DNA from: Mycobacterium colombiense CECT 3035
Lineage (GTDB): Bacteria > Actinomycetota > Actinomycetes > Mycobacteriales > Mycobacteriaceae
Length of the DNA: 64,000 bases
Direction: 5' to 3'
Assembly: GCF_002105755.1 (NCBI RefSeq)
Contig: NZ_CP020821.1
Coordinates: 1,116,001-1,180,000, forward strand
Part shown: in pieces, positions 8,293 through 19,808 of the stretch
How the letters are laid out: each line of letters opens with the position of its first letter
Numbering within the stretch: the stretch's first letter is position 1
Made by a program: the position numbers and the translations under genes
Notes under the pieces: generated by a model
What the model was told of the DNA's origin: nothing
Database searches by the model: none
The model's input: only the letters and a program-made list of their open reading frames with translations

Positions 8293-8760
8293 ATGTTTCC
8301 GGAAGAGGCCGAGTTCGTCGACCGCCTCGGGCTGTTCTTCGAGCTGCTGGGTGCGACCCGCACCATGGGGCGGGTCTATGGCTGGCTGCTGATCTGCGAA
8401 CCGCCGCAGCAGTCGTTGACCGAGCTGGCCGAGGTGTTATCGGTGAGCAAGGCGTCGATCAGCACCGTCGCCCGTCAACTGCTGGACGGCGGCATGGTCG
8501 AGCGGCTGCCCAGCTCGAACCGTCAGCACCTCTACCGCGTCAGGCCGGGCGGGTTCACCAGCGTCCTGGAAACGCAGTTGTCACTGATGCGGCTGGGCAT
8601 CGAACCGGCGGAGTTCGCGCTGTCGGTGCTGGGTGAGGACCGCGCCGAACAGCGTCGGCGCGTCGAGGACTTCCGCGACTTCTGTGAATTCTGCACCCAG
8701 GCCTACGGCGATCAGCTCATGCAGATGTGGAACGAGTACCGGAAAAGGAAGAAGCCATGA
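8293..8760 (+). CDS. GbsR/MarR-family transcriptional regulator
   Basis: 155 residues. The winged helix-turn-helix spans about residues 30-75 (LTELAEVLSVSKASISTVAR), with the GbsR-type N-terminus FVDRLGLFFELLGATRTMGR before it. It has a ribosome-binding site (CTGGAGG) and overlaps the methyltransferase start as ATGA, so the two are co-transcribed. A near-perfect inverted repeat just upstream is the likely operator. The shared operon suggests it controls the methyltransferase; the inducer is unknown. Confidence 0.85.
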   Translation: MFPEEAEFVDRLGLFFELLGATRTMGRVYGWLLICEPPQQSLTELAEVLSVSKASISTVARQLLDGGMVERLPSSNRQHLYRVRPGGFTSVLETQLSLMRLGIEPAEFALSVLGEDRAEQRRRVEDFRDFCEFCTQAYGDQLMQMWNEYRKRKKP

Positions 8761-9578
8761 CCACGACGGACAAAGTCGACTTCAGCTCCGTCCCTTGGGG
8801 TTCGGTGGAGTGGACCAACCTCGTCACGCTGTACCTGCGGGCGCACGAGAGCCGCACGGCGCGGCCGATTCTGGGGGATCGGGCGGCCGCGGAAGCGGTG
8901 GACAGGATCGCGTATGACTTCAAGAGGATCCACCGGATGTCGTGGCCGGGGACCAATCAATACCTGGTCGCGCTGCGGGCCAGGCAGCTCGACGACTGGT
9001 GCGCGGATTTCCTTGCCCGGCACCCGGATGCCGTTGTGCTGCACTTGGGTTGCGGCCTGGACGGGCGGGCGTTCCGGTTGGATGTCCCGCCGGCGGTGTC
9101 GTGGTTCGACGTCGATCAGCCGGGCGTGATCGGGCTGCGCCGCCGGCTCTACGACGACAGCGACCGGTACCGGATGATCGGCTCGTCGGTGACCGAACTG
9201 CAGTGGTTGGATCAGGTCCCGACCGGACGCCCGACCCTGATGATTGCCGAGGGCCTGCTGATGTACCTGCACGAGCACGAGGTTCGCCGGTTGCTGCAGC
9301 GCCTGACCGACCAATTCACTTGCGGCGAAATGCATTTCGACACGCTGTCCGCGCTGGCCCCGCTACTGTCCAAGCTCTTCACCAGGGGAATCATCAAGTG
9401 GGGCATCCGGGACGTCCGCGAGATCGCGACCTGGAATCCCCGGTTGCGGTTCCTCGAGCAGACGCCCGTGTTGGCCGGCTACAACCGGATCCCCTCGGCC
9501 GCGGTGCGGCTGATCTACCGGTTGACCTGGCTGACGGCCGGTCGCCACTACGACGTGCTGAACCGATTCGAGTACTGA
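8757..9578 (+). CDS. class I SAM-dependent methyltransferase, LCM/TcmP family
   Basis: 273 residues. The SAM-binding motif HLGCGLDGR lies at 96-104, followed by WFDVDQPGVIGLRRRL and EGLLMYL, the pattern of leucine carboxyl methyltransferase-like (COG3315, TcmP) O-methyltransferases that are abundant in mycobacteria. The start ATG overlaps the upstream regulator's stop (ATGA at 8757-8760). The substrate is unknown; these enzymes often methylate polyketide or lipid hydroxyl or carboxyl groups. Confidence 0.85.
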   Translation: MTTTDKVDFSSVPWGSVEWTNLVTLYLRAHESRTARPILGDRAAAEAVDRIAYDFKRIHRMSWPGTNQYLVALRARQLDDWCADFLARHPDAVVLHLGCGLDGRAFRLDVPPAVSWFDVDQPGVIGLRRRLYDDSDRYRMIGSSVTELQWLDQVPTGRPTLMIAEGLLMYLHEHEVRRLLQRLTDQFTCGEMHFDTLSALAPLLSKLFTRGIIKWGIRDVREIATWNPRLRFLEQTPVLAGYNRIPSAAVRLIYRLTWLTAGRHYDVLNRFEY

Positions 9579-9582
9579 CCGA

Positions 9583-12967
<3,385 letters not shown>

Positions 12968-13058
12968 GCACTGACTCTAGCTGGAAACCAAGGTGTGGCG
13001 ACCTCGGCTGGACAGGCGGGCGATAAGCTCAGCGGCGTGTACGGACCGCAGGGCCGCG

Positions 13059-14051
13059 ATGGCTGATTCCGCGATACGCATCGGCATCCTGGGGGCGGCC
13101 AGCATCGCGCCGGTGGCGTTGATCGATCCCGCCAAGGAGAACGCGGAGGTGATCGTCACCGCCGTGGCGGCCCGCGACGTGCCGCGTGCGCGGGCGTTCG
13201 CCGCACGACATGACATCCCCACGGTGCACGGGGATTACGGGGCGTTGATCGCCGATCCCGACATCGACGCCATCTACAACCCACTGCCGAACGGCCTACA
13301 CGGGCGTTGGACCCGGGCCGCACTCGCCGCGGGCAAACACGTGCTGTGTGAAAAGCCGTTCACCGCCAACGCGGCCGAGGCCCGCGAAATCGCCGAGCTG
13401 GCAGCGGATTCAGACCGCGTGGTGATGGAGGCCTTCCACTACCGCTACCACCCGTTGACGCTGCGCGCCGAGGAGATCATCGCCTCCGGCGAGCTGGGCA
13501 CGCTGCGGCATGTGCAGGCCGCGCTCTGTTTCCCGCTGCCGAAGTTCTCCGACATCCGCTACGACTACGCGCTTGCCGGCGGGGCGACGATGGACGCGGG
13601 CTGCTACGCGGTGCACATGGCCCGCACGTTCGGCGGGCCCTCCCCGGAAGTCGTCTCGGCGCAGGCCAAACTGCGCGACCCACGGGTCGACCGGGCCATG
13701 ACCGCCGACCTGCGGTTCCCGGCCGGCCACACCGGGCGGGTGCGCTGCTCGATGTGGTCGCCGCGGCTGCTGCAGATCAGCGCCCGGGTGATCGGCGAAC
13801 ACGGTGAGCTGCGCATCCTGAATCCCGTGCTGCCACAGACTTTCCATCGGCTGTCGGTGCGATCGCGGCGGGGCGAACGGGCGGAACGTTTCGGGCGCCG
13901 GGCTTCCTATGCGTATCAACTGGACGCGTTCGCCGCGGCGGTGCTGCGCGGCGAACCGGTGAAGACCACCCCGCAGGACGCGATCGACAACATGACCGTC
14001 ATCGATGCGATTTATCGCGCCGCAGGTCTCCCGCTGCGTTACCCGAGCTGA
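13059..14051 (+). CDS. Gfo/Idh/MocA-family NAD(P)-dependent oxidoreductase
   Basis: 330 residues from ATG 13059, preceded by AGGG. The Rossmann motif GILGAASIA is at 9-17, the conserved EKPF at 98-101, and the dimeric C-terminal alpha/beta domain follows, with GGGATMDAGCYAVH-type residues (LAGGATMDAGCYAVH at about 178-192) characteristic of the family. It probably oxidises or reduces a sugar, cyclitol or related alcohol. No substrate clue is given by the neighbours. Confidence 0.87.
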   Translation: MADSAIRIGILGAASIAPVALIDPAKENAEVIVTAVAARDVPRARAFAARHDIPTVHGDYGALIADPDIDAIYNPLPNGLHGRWTRAALAAGKHVLCEKPFTANAAEAREIAELAADSDRVVMEAFHYRYHPLTLRAEEIIASGELGTLRHVQAALCFPLPKFSDIRYDYALAGGATMDAGCYAVHMARTFGGPSPEVVSAQAKLRDPRVDRAMTADLRFPAGHTGRVRCSMWSPRLLQISARVIGEHGELRILNPVLPQTFHRLSVRSRRGERAERFGRRASYAYQLDAFAAAVLRGEPVKTTPQDAIDNMTVIDAIYRAAGLPLRYPS

Positions 14052-14167
14052 ACGTCTGCCACAGGCGTCGCCATCACCGTCCGCAGCCCGGTATTGCGGC
14101 GTCGTTGTCACATTCTGGGCGTGCAGGGGTTCACCACTATGAACCGTGCAGCGGGAAGGCGTTCGCG

Positions 14168-15016
14168 ATGAATGAGAACGAATGGTTGGCGGGGCAGTTC
14201 GAGGAGCACCGCCCCCGGCTTCGCGCGCTGGCGTATCGGATGTTGGGGTCGCATGCCGAGGCCGACGACGCCGTGCAGGACACGTGGCTGCGTCTGAGTC
14301 GCGCCGACGACGATCAGATCGATAACCTCGGCGGCTGGTTGACCACCGTGGTGACCCGGGAATGTCTGCACCTGCTGCGCTCCCGCCGAAGCCGCCGGGA
14401 GGATCTGATTGGCACTCAGCTGTCGGATCCGATCATCACCGCCGACGAGGGCCTGGACCCCGAGCAGGAAGCGTTAATCGGGGAATCGGTTGGCCTTGCC
14501 CTGCTGCTGGTGCTTGACCGGCTGCCTCCCGCCGAACGGGTAGCCTTCGTGCTTCACGATGCGTTCCAGTTGCCGTTCGACGAGATTGCCCGCCTGACCG
14601 AACGACAGCCCGCCGCCGCCCGCCAGCTTGCCAGCCGGGCGCGGCGTCGGGTGCGCGACGCCGGTCTGGCCGCAGCGGCGACTGACGTGGCCAGTCACCG
14701 CAAGGTTGTCGATGCCTTCTTCGCCGCGGCGCGGGCCGGTGACTTCGACGCACTCGTCAAACTGCTCGATCCAGACATCGTGCTGCGCGCCGACTTCGGT
14801 CCCGCCCTGCCACAGGCCGAGTACCGCGGAGCCGCCCAGGTGTCCCGATTTGCCCTTGCCCCCCGCGGTGCCGCACTGCACCCGGTGTTGGTTAATGGTC
14901 GAGTCGGGAGATTGGTCACCATCGATGGCCGGCCGGTCGCGATGCTGGTGTTCACGATCGCCGACGACCGCGTCATCGAGATCGACGCTGTCCGCTGGGG
15001 CGAGAGCCGCGGTTGA
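14168..15016 (+). CDS. ECF RNA polymerase sigma factor with C-terminal SnoaL-like domain (ECF41-like/SigJ-like)
   Basis: 282 residues from ATG 14168, preceded by GGGAAGG. Sigma region 2 spans about 8-75 (LRALAYRMLGSHAEADDAVQ) and region 4 about 110-160 (LPPAERVAFVLHDAFQLPFD). A SnoaL-like domain follows from about 175 to 280. The layout is that of ECF41 sigma factors, where the C-terminal domain modulates activity in place of an anti-sigma factor. The DGGGK motif usual in that domain is not seen (the region reads RADFGPA). DoxX-type genes, sometimes associated with ECF41, are convergent next to it. Confidence 0.87.
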   Translation: MNENEWLAGQFEEHRPRLRALAYRMLGSHAEADDAVQDTWLRLSRADDDQIDNLGGWLTTVVTRECLHLLRSRRSRREDLIGTQLSDPIITADEGLDPEQEALIGESVGLALLLVLDRLPPAERVAFVLHDAFQLPFDEIARLTERQPAAARQLASRARRRVRDAGLAAAATDVASHRKVVDAFFAAARAGDFDALVKLLDPDIVLRADFGPALPQAEYRGAAQVSRFALAPRGAALHPVLVNGRVGRLVTIDGRPVAMLVFTIADDRVIEIDAVRWGESRG

Positions 15017-15137
15017 CCACATTCGCCGTTCGGCCCGCGGCAGATGAGTGCTTGCCGGTGTCCGCCGTCGAGGATGGCTAGTCGCATTGGGTCTCCTTGG
15101 TGCGGCATTTTTCAGCTGCCCGGAGGTCTCGGACCAC

Positions 15138-15512
15138 TCATGAGCGCAGCGTCAAGTGCGGCCAGCGCGCGAGCATGCCGACCACCAATGTGGCAACCGC
15201 CGGCGCAACATAAGTCAATGGAACGGGGATGTGTGCGTACCACCGCCGTGATATTGAAATAACCACTGCTCCAGAGAAATACACGATCAGACAAATTGCG
15301 GCTAGCACACCGACAGTCGGGACGGCGAGGCCCGCGACCAGGCCGGCGGCACCGGCTGCCTTGGCGGTCGCCAGCCACGGCCACCATGACGGCGGCACCC
15401 GCAAGCGCTCGATCGGCTCCATGACAAACTTGCGGCGCGAGGACAGTGCGTAAGAGGAGAAGGCGACCAGCGCGGCGGTCACGATTGTCAGTGTGAAGTA
15501 CGCAGTGGCCAT
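15138..15512 (-). CDS. DoxX-family membrane protein
   Basis: 124 residues with four hydrophobic segments (about 4-22, 48-64, 67-86 and 97-115). The pattern FVMEPIERLRVPPSWWPWLATAKAAGAAGL matches the DoxX-like family common in mycobacteria. A strong ribosome-binding site AAGGAGG lies 9 bases before the ATG. It is the second of two tandem DoxX-type genes and is convergent with the ECF sigma gene. Role unknown; DoxX proteins are linked to redox homeostasis in some species. Confidence 0.8.
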   Translation of the reverse strand: MATAYFTLTIVTAALVAFSSYALSSRRKFVMEPIERLRVPPSWWPWLATAKAAGAAGLVAGLAVPTVGVLAAICLIVYFSGAVVISISRRWYAHIPVPLTYVAPAVATLVVGMLARWPHLTLRS

Positions 15513-15620
15513 GGTGCGGCCTCCTTTGCATCTTTTGCGGTTTCACCAGATATGAACCGCCACCACGTGAAAGTGTGACGGCTAATCGAAAAAGGGTGCT
15601 GCCCAAAGGTTCGGTCGTGA

Positions 15621-15899
15621 TCAGATCGCGTGGTCCGCAAGGCGGCGGGATGTAGGCCGCATCGTCCACGAGCCGAACGTGAGAGCAAGGAAGACAGCCG
15701 GCAGCAACGCGGTGGCGACCGAATCGTGAACCGATAAGTGCGACACAACCGCGCCGGTGTAGACGAAAGTCGCGCCGGCATAGGCCCATTCCTTGAGCCG
15801 CGGAAACCGTGGGGTGAGCAGTGCGATACCGCCCAGCGCATACCAGACACCGAGCAACACACTGAAGTAGGTCGGGTAGCCCAAGTGCTGCAGCACCAC
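15621..15899 (-). pseudogene. DoxX-type membrane protein lacking its N-terminal helix
   Basis: 92 residues from a GTG start. The sequence starts at VLQHLGYPTYFSVLLGVW, which in full-length DoxX-like proteins follows a first transmembrane helix of about 35-40 residues. LTPRFPRLKEWAYAGATF and the last two helices are intact. The upstream in-frame codons (to a stop at about 15990-15992) contain no ATG and no hydrophobic helix, and run into the isomerase gene. It is therefore probably a truncated remnant; a functional three-helix protein cannot be ruled out. Confidence 0.55.
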
Positions 15900-15976
15900 C
15901 CGCGCACGCGGAATCCGGAAGGTATGACCCGCGGCGGCCGCAGAATGTGACCGGCGTTGAACCTGTTGGAACGAAG

Positions 15977-16834
15977 CTATCCGGTTGCGTCAGGTTTTTC
16001 GGGACGGCCCTGTGACAACAAACGGCGGGCGGCCTCGACGCACGGGCGCAGACGGTCGATAGGACTCACCCCGGCCAGCGCGAACGATCTTCGGGGAACC
16101 TCGATTTCGATGATGGTGTCACCGGGCAGCGCCGACAGCAGGTCATGCAGCGGAAGTTCCCCCTCACCGGGCACCATCCGCTCGAACATGGCCTCCTCCA
16201 GGTAGTTGTCGCCGCGTGGCCGCAGCGTCGTGTCGTTGAGTTGGGCGTAGCCGATGCGCTCGGGGTCGACGGCAGCGAGCTCGGCGGCCCCGGCACCCGA
16301 CCGCACCAGGTGCATGGTGTCGATCAACATTCGGAAGTCCGGCCGGCCAACGTATTCCGTGGCGGCCAGCGCGGAGCTCAGGTTGCCGATGGTCAGGCCG
16401 GGCACCGGTTCGACGACCGTGCCGATATGGCGCTGCGCGGCGAGCTCGGTCAGTGCGGCGAACTGGTCGAGCGTTCGGGGCAGGTCGGGGTCCAGGCTGA
16501 CCACGTTGATCCGCGGCACAGCGAGCTCGGCCAGCGCGTCGAGGTCGCCGCCCAGCGCGCTCACGTCGGCGCCGGGCCGCACCAGGAAACCGTCGCCGAG
16601 CGAGACGCTCACGCCCCGATCGCCCATCGCGGCGAGCAGGTTCTTCCGCAGAACGGCGTCGTCCCGCAACGAGAACGGGGGATAGCCCAGCGGCACCAGC
16701 GGCATCCCCTGCACGGCGACCGAGACGTACCGGCAACCCAGGTCCGCGGCCAGATTCACCAATTCGATTGGGGGCAGCCCGAATACGCTGAGCATGCCGA
16801 TGCCGAGGCGGTCCGCGCGCCCCGAGGCCGTCAT
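15977..16834 (-). CDS. sugar phosphate isomerase/epimerase-like TIM-barrel protein
   Basis: 285 residues from ATG 16834, which overlaps the stop of the lipoprotein gene as ATGA. The Xylose-isomerase-like (AP_endonuc_2) barrel shows metal-ligand-type residues in VVEPVPGLTIGN, MLIDTMHLVRSG and YAQLNDTTL, and ends with GDTIIEIEVPRRS. Such proteins act on sugars, inositols or hydroxy acids. The operon with a SecDF-P1-like lipoprotein gives no clear hint of the substrate. Confidence 0.78.
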   Translation of the reverse strand: MTASGRADRLGIGMLSVFGLPPIELVNLAADLGCRYVSVAVQGMPLVPLGYPPFSLRDDAVLRKNLLAAMGDRGVSVSLGDGFLVRPGADVSALGGDLDALAELAVPRINVVSLDPDLPRTLDQFAALTELAAQRHIGTVVEPVPGLTIGNLSSALAATEYVGRPDFRMLIDTMHLVRSGAGAAELAAVDPERIGYAQLNDTTLRPRGDNYLEEAMFERMVPGEGELPLHDLLSALPGDTIIEIEVPRRSFALAGVSPIDRLRPCVEAARRLLSQGRPEKPDATG

Positions 16835-17433
16835 CCGGGACGACCTACCAGCTGGGCCAATTGTGCCGCGCCCTGGGCCGTTTGGGTGGTGAGCACGATC
16901 CGCCCGGACGTGGCGGGCTGTTCGATGATCGGCGCCTCCAGGACCATGTTGTCCCGGAGGAAGGCCACGTGGTCCTGCAGATGCGCGCCCGTGAATGCGG
17001 CCCACGCTGCCGCCGACGGCGGATCCAGCACAAGCGTCAGTTCGTAATAGTCCGCGGTCAACGCCTTTGGCGGGTCGACGCGGACGAGGCCGAGCTGCGT
17101 GGTCTCGGGGCCCAACGTGTAAACGGTGGTCCGCCCGATGTCACAGGTGGTGAGGGCGTCGGTCGGCTTAACCGGAGCGTTCGGATCGGTGGCCGGGCAC
17201 TTCACGGCGGGCGTCGTCGGCTGCGACTTCGTCACCGGACGGACCGGCAGCGGCGCGATCTTCACGACCGGCGGCGGCGGGGGTGACGGCGCGGTCGTGC
17301 CGGGCGGCGCGGTGGTCGACGAGGTGGGCGGCGCGGGCTTGTGCGCCTGTTGACAGCCACACAGCGCCGCCGCGAGCAGCCCGGCAGACCCAAGCCAGGC
17401 GGCGGCACCACGCGCGCTGAATCGGTGAATCAT
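16831..17433 (-). CDS. lipoprotein with SecD P1-head-like domain
   Basis: 200 residues. The signal peptide ends in the lipobox LCGC with Cys27 as acylation site, followed by a Pro/Thr-rich linker (about 30-75). The C-terminal half (about 95-198) reads TVYTLGPETTQ and LTLVLDPPSAAAWAAFTGAH, similar to the P1 head subdomain of SecD. In SecD this part contacts translocating protein; in a stand-alone lipoprotein its job is unknown. The stop overlaps the start of the isomerase gene. Confidence 0.72.
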   Translation of the reverse strand: MIHRFSARGAAAWLGSAGLLAAALCGCQQAHKPAPPTSSTTAPPGTTAPSPPPPPVVKIAPLPVRPVTKSQPTTPAVKCPATDPNAPVKPTDALTTCDIGRTTVYTLGPETTQLGLVRVDPPKALTADYYELTLVLDPPSAAAWAAFTGAHLQDHVAFLRDNMVLEAPIIEQPATSGRIVLTTQTAQGAAQLAQLVGRPG

Positions 17434-17616
17434 CGTCAGCGCACTCTACCTGCAGGGGCGTCGATTCCAGGTGCGACGGGAACTCCTGCACCGCAATTTC
17501 TTTGGCGCCCGGCGGCGCGCCGCGTCGAAATCGCACAATTCGACGAGGGCTGCCGCAGCGGCCTGGCCTGCACACATGCGGCATTCCGGCGCGCACGGAA
17601 ACGCGTTCTTTACTGA

Positions 17617-17632
17617 CACTACGAATATAGAG
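17617..17632. promoter_or_regulatory. putative TetR operator copy 1 (CACTA-N6-TAGAG)
   Basis: CACTA-CGAATA-TAGAG, followed by TAAG. The same element, CTCTA-CGAGAA-TAGAG followed by TAAG, recurs at 18419-18434 in front of the P450 operon. Arms are inverted with one mismatch here. The site lies 40 bases before the TetR gene and overlaps a possible -10 hexamer (TATAGA). Confidence 0.6.
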
Positions 17633-17636
17633 TAAG

Positions 17637-17672
17637 GTCGCCGTCGAGAAGACTGTCGCCGTCGAGAAGACT
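17637..17672 (+). repeat. 18-bp perfect tandem duplication abutting the tetR start codon
   Basis: GTCGCCGTCGAGAAGACT occurs twice in a row (17637-17654 and 17655-17672), and the ATG of the TetR gene follows at once. Each copy contains GAGAAG, the only ribosome-binding-site-like sequence, so the duplication doubles the leader and the possible ribosome-binding site. Confidence 0.9.
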
Positions 17673-18356
17673 ATGGATAAACGCCGAAAGCCCAACCCCG
17701 CTGAGCGCCGCCGCGATCTGTGCGACGCGGCGATCCAGTTGTTGGCCGATGACGGCGCCAAAGGGCTCAGCCATCTGAAGGTCGACCGCGCCGCCGGTGT
17801 GCCGGACGGCACCACGTCGTTCTATTTCCGTACCCGGTCCGCGCTGTTGCGCGCGGTGGCCGAGCGCTCGGCCGAGCTCGACCTCGCCGAACTGCAGGCG
17901 ATCGCGGACAGCTCGGACGGCGACGGCGGGGATCACGCGCCGTCGCGGTTGTCGCAGGTGGTCATCCAGGCCGGCAGCGATCCGCAGTTGTACCGGACCA
18001 GGGCACGCTACGAGCTGACCATGCAGGCCACCCGCGATCCCGCGCTGGCCGCGATCCTGCAGCAGGCCACCGACGAGTTCACCAAGCTGCACCGGGAGAT
18101 CCTGGTGCAGCTCATGCCGCACGGCGCCGAGCTGGATCCGGCCGTCGTCGACGACCTGAGCAACGTCACGCTGACGTTCATCAACGGCCTGCTGCAGCGG
18201 TTCGCCCACGGCGACCGGATCATCGACAGCGCCGAGCAGCTCGACGGGATCCTGTCGGCGATCGCCGCCGGCATCTTGAAGAGTTCCGACAAGGGGCGGC
18301 TGACCCAGGCCGGCGGTCTGCGGGTAGTGCGCAGCACGGCGGCCGGGTCCGCGTGA
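17673..18356 (+). CDS. TetR-family transcriptional regulator
   Basis: 227 residues. The helix-turn-helix is at about 30-60 (GLSHLKVDRAAGVPDGTTSFYFRTRSALL), with the C-terminal ligand domain after it. The same inverted repeat lies upstream of this gene and of the P450 operon that follows, so it is probably autoregulated and controls the operon 18606-26080. It differs from KstR-type regulators because no TNNAAC-N2-GTTNNA site is seen. The ligand is presumably the operon's substrate or a CoA thioester of it. Confidence 0.87.
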   Translation: MDKRRKPNPAERRRDLCDAAIQLLADDGAKGLSHLKVDRAAGVPDGTTSFYFRTRSALLRAVAERSAELDLAELQAIADSSDGDGGDHAPSRLSQVVIQAGSDPQLYRTRARYELTMQATRDPALAAILQQATDEFTKLHREILVQLMPHGAELDPAVVDDLSNVTLTFINGLLQRFAHGDRIIDSAEQLDGILSAIAAGILKSSDKGRLTQAGGLRVVRSTAAGSA

Positions 18357-18418
18357 GGACGCCGCCGGGACACGTCATGCGGGGCTATGGCTCTTGCCAC
18401 GGCACGGGCTGTATGGTT

Positions 18419-18434
18419 CTCTACGAGAATAGAG
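18419..18434. promoter_or_regulatory. putative TetR operator copy 2 (CTCTA-N6-TAGAG)
   Basis: A perfect inverted repeat CTCTA-CGAGAA-TAGAG, followed by TAAG, matches the element in front of the tetR gene (17617-17632). It lies about 170 bases upstream of the P450 start, in the only sizeable gap of the cluster. Confidence 0.62.
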
Positions 18435-18605
18435 TAAGCCCACGTTCATGCGTCGCTTTCCGCGGAGCTTGTGCAGAAGTCAGAACGACGCAATTAAGCG
18501 GAGTGTATAAATTGCCCCGACCGAATCCAGCGCTGCGACGCTGGCAGCGCTAGCCCTGGTGCAGGTCATGCGGGCGTCTAAAACTGCAGCGGTAGGAGGG
18601 TTTTC

Positions 18606-19808
18606 GTGACGGCGAGCACCGATAGCCATGTTCGGTTCGATCCCTACGATGTCGGGTTGATCGCCGACCCGTATCCGATGTTCGCGCGATTGCGCGAAGA
18701 GGCGCCGCTTTATTACAACGCCGAATACGATTTTTACGCGGTGAGCCGTTACGCCGATGTCAGCAAGGCGCTCGTCGACCACGAGACCTACAGCTCCGCG
18801 CGCGGCGCGATCCTGGAACTGATCAAGGCCAACCTCGAAATCCCGCCGGGCATGTTGATCTTCGAGGACCCGCCGATCCACGACGTGCATCGCAAACTGC
18901 TGTCGCGCATGTTCACGCCACGCCGGATCGCCGCGCTCGAGCCGATGATCCGCGACTTCTGCGCGCAGCTGCTGGATCCGTTGGTGGGATCGGGCCGCTT
19001 CGACTTCGTCACCGACCTGGGTGCGCAGATGCCGATGAAGGTGATCAGCATGCTGCTCGGCATTCCGGAAGACGACCAGGAGTACATCCGCGACCGGGGC
19101 AACGCCCAGCTGCGCACCGAGGCGGGCAAGCCCATGAGCGCCGCCGAGCATGGCCTGGCGGTGGGTGAACAATTCGAGGCCTACATCGACTGGCGCGGCG
19201 AGCATCCGTCCGACGACATCATGACCGAGCTTCTCAACGTCGAATTCGTGGACGAAACCGGCACCACACGGCGGCTGTCCCGCGAAGAGATCCTCGTCTA
19301 CCTCAACGTCGTGGCCGGGGCCGGCAACGAGACGACGACGCGGCTGATCGGTTGGTCCGGAAAAGTTCTCGCCGAACACCCCGACCAGCGCCGTGACCTC
19401 GTCGAGAATCCGGCGCTCATCCCGCAGGCCATCGAGGAGCTGCTGCGCTACGAGCCGCCGGCGCCGCACGTGTCGCGCTACGTGACCCGCGACGTCACCG
19501 TGCACGACCAGACTGTGCCCGAGGGCAGCGTGATGATGATGCTGATCGGTTCGGCGTGCCGCGACGAGGCCCAGTTCGGGTCCGACGCGGGCGATTTCAA
19601 CATTCATCGCACCGTCCGCCCACACCTCACCTTCAGCATGGGAACCCATTTCTGTCTGGGATCGGCGCTGGCCCGCCTGGAAGGCCGCGTCGCGCTGGAG
19701 GAGATCCTGAAACGATTCCCCGAGTGGGAGATCGACCTGACCAACGCAGTCCTGAGCCCGACCTCCACGGTCCGGGGGTGGGAGTGCATGCCGTCGCTGG
19801 TGCCCTGA
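18606..19808 (+). CDS. cytochrome P450
   Basis: 400 residues from GTG 18606, with a very good ribosome-binding site TAGGAGGG (18592-18599). The oxygen-binding I-helix is AGAGNETTTR (237-246), the ExxR motif is E278-R281, and the heme-binding loop FSMGTHFCLG (343-352) has the axial Cys350. This is a soluble bacterial class I P450 needing ferredoxin and reductase, neither of which is nearby. It is the first gene of a catabolic operon and its stop overlaps the SDR start (TGATG), so it probably makes an alcohol that the mycofactocin SDR oxidises. Confidence 0.95.
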   Translation: MTASTDSHVRFDPYDVGLIADPYPMFARLREEAPLYYNAEYDFYAVSRYADVSKALVDHETYSSARGAILELIKANLEIPPGMLIFEDPPIHDVHRKLLSRMFTPRRIAALEPMIRDFCAQLLDPLVGSGRFDFVTDLGAQMPMKVISMLLGIPEDDQEYIRDRGNAQLRTEAGKPMSAAEHGLAVGEQFEAYIDWRGEHPSDDIMTELLNVEFVDETGTTRRLSREEILVYLNVVAGAGNETTTRLIGWSGKVLAEHPDQRRDLVENPALIPQAIEELLRYEPPAPHVSRYVTRDVTVHDQTVPEGSVMMMLIGSACRDEAQFGSDAGDFNIHRTVRPHLTFSMGTHFCLGSALARLEGRVALEEILKRFPEWEIDLTNAVLSPTSTVRGWECMPSLVP

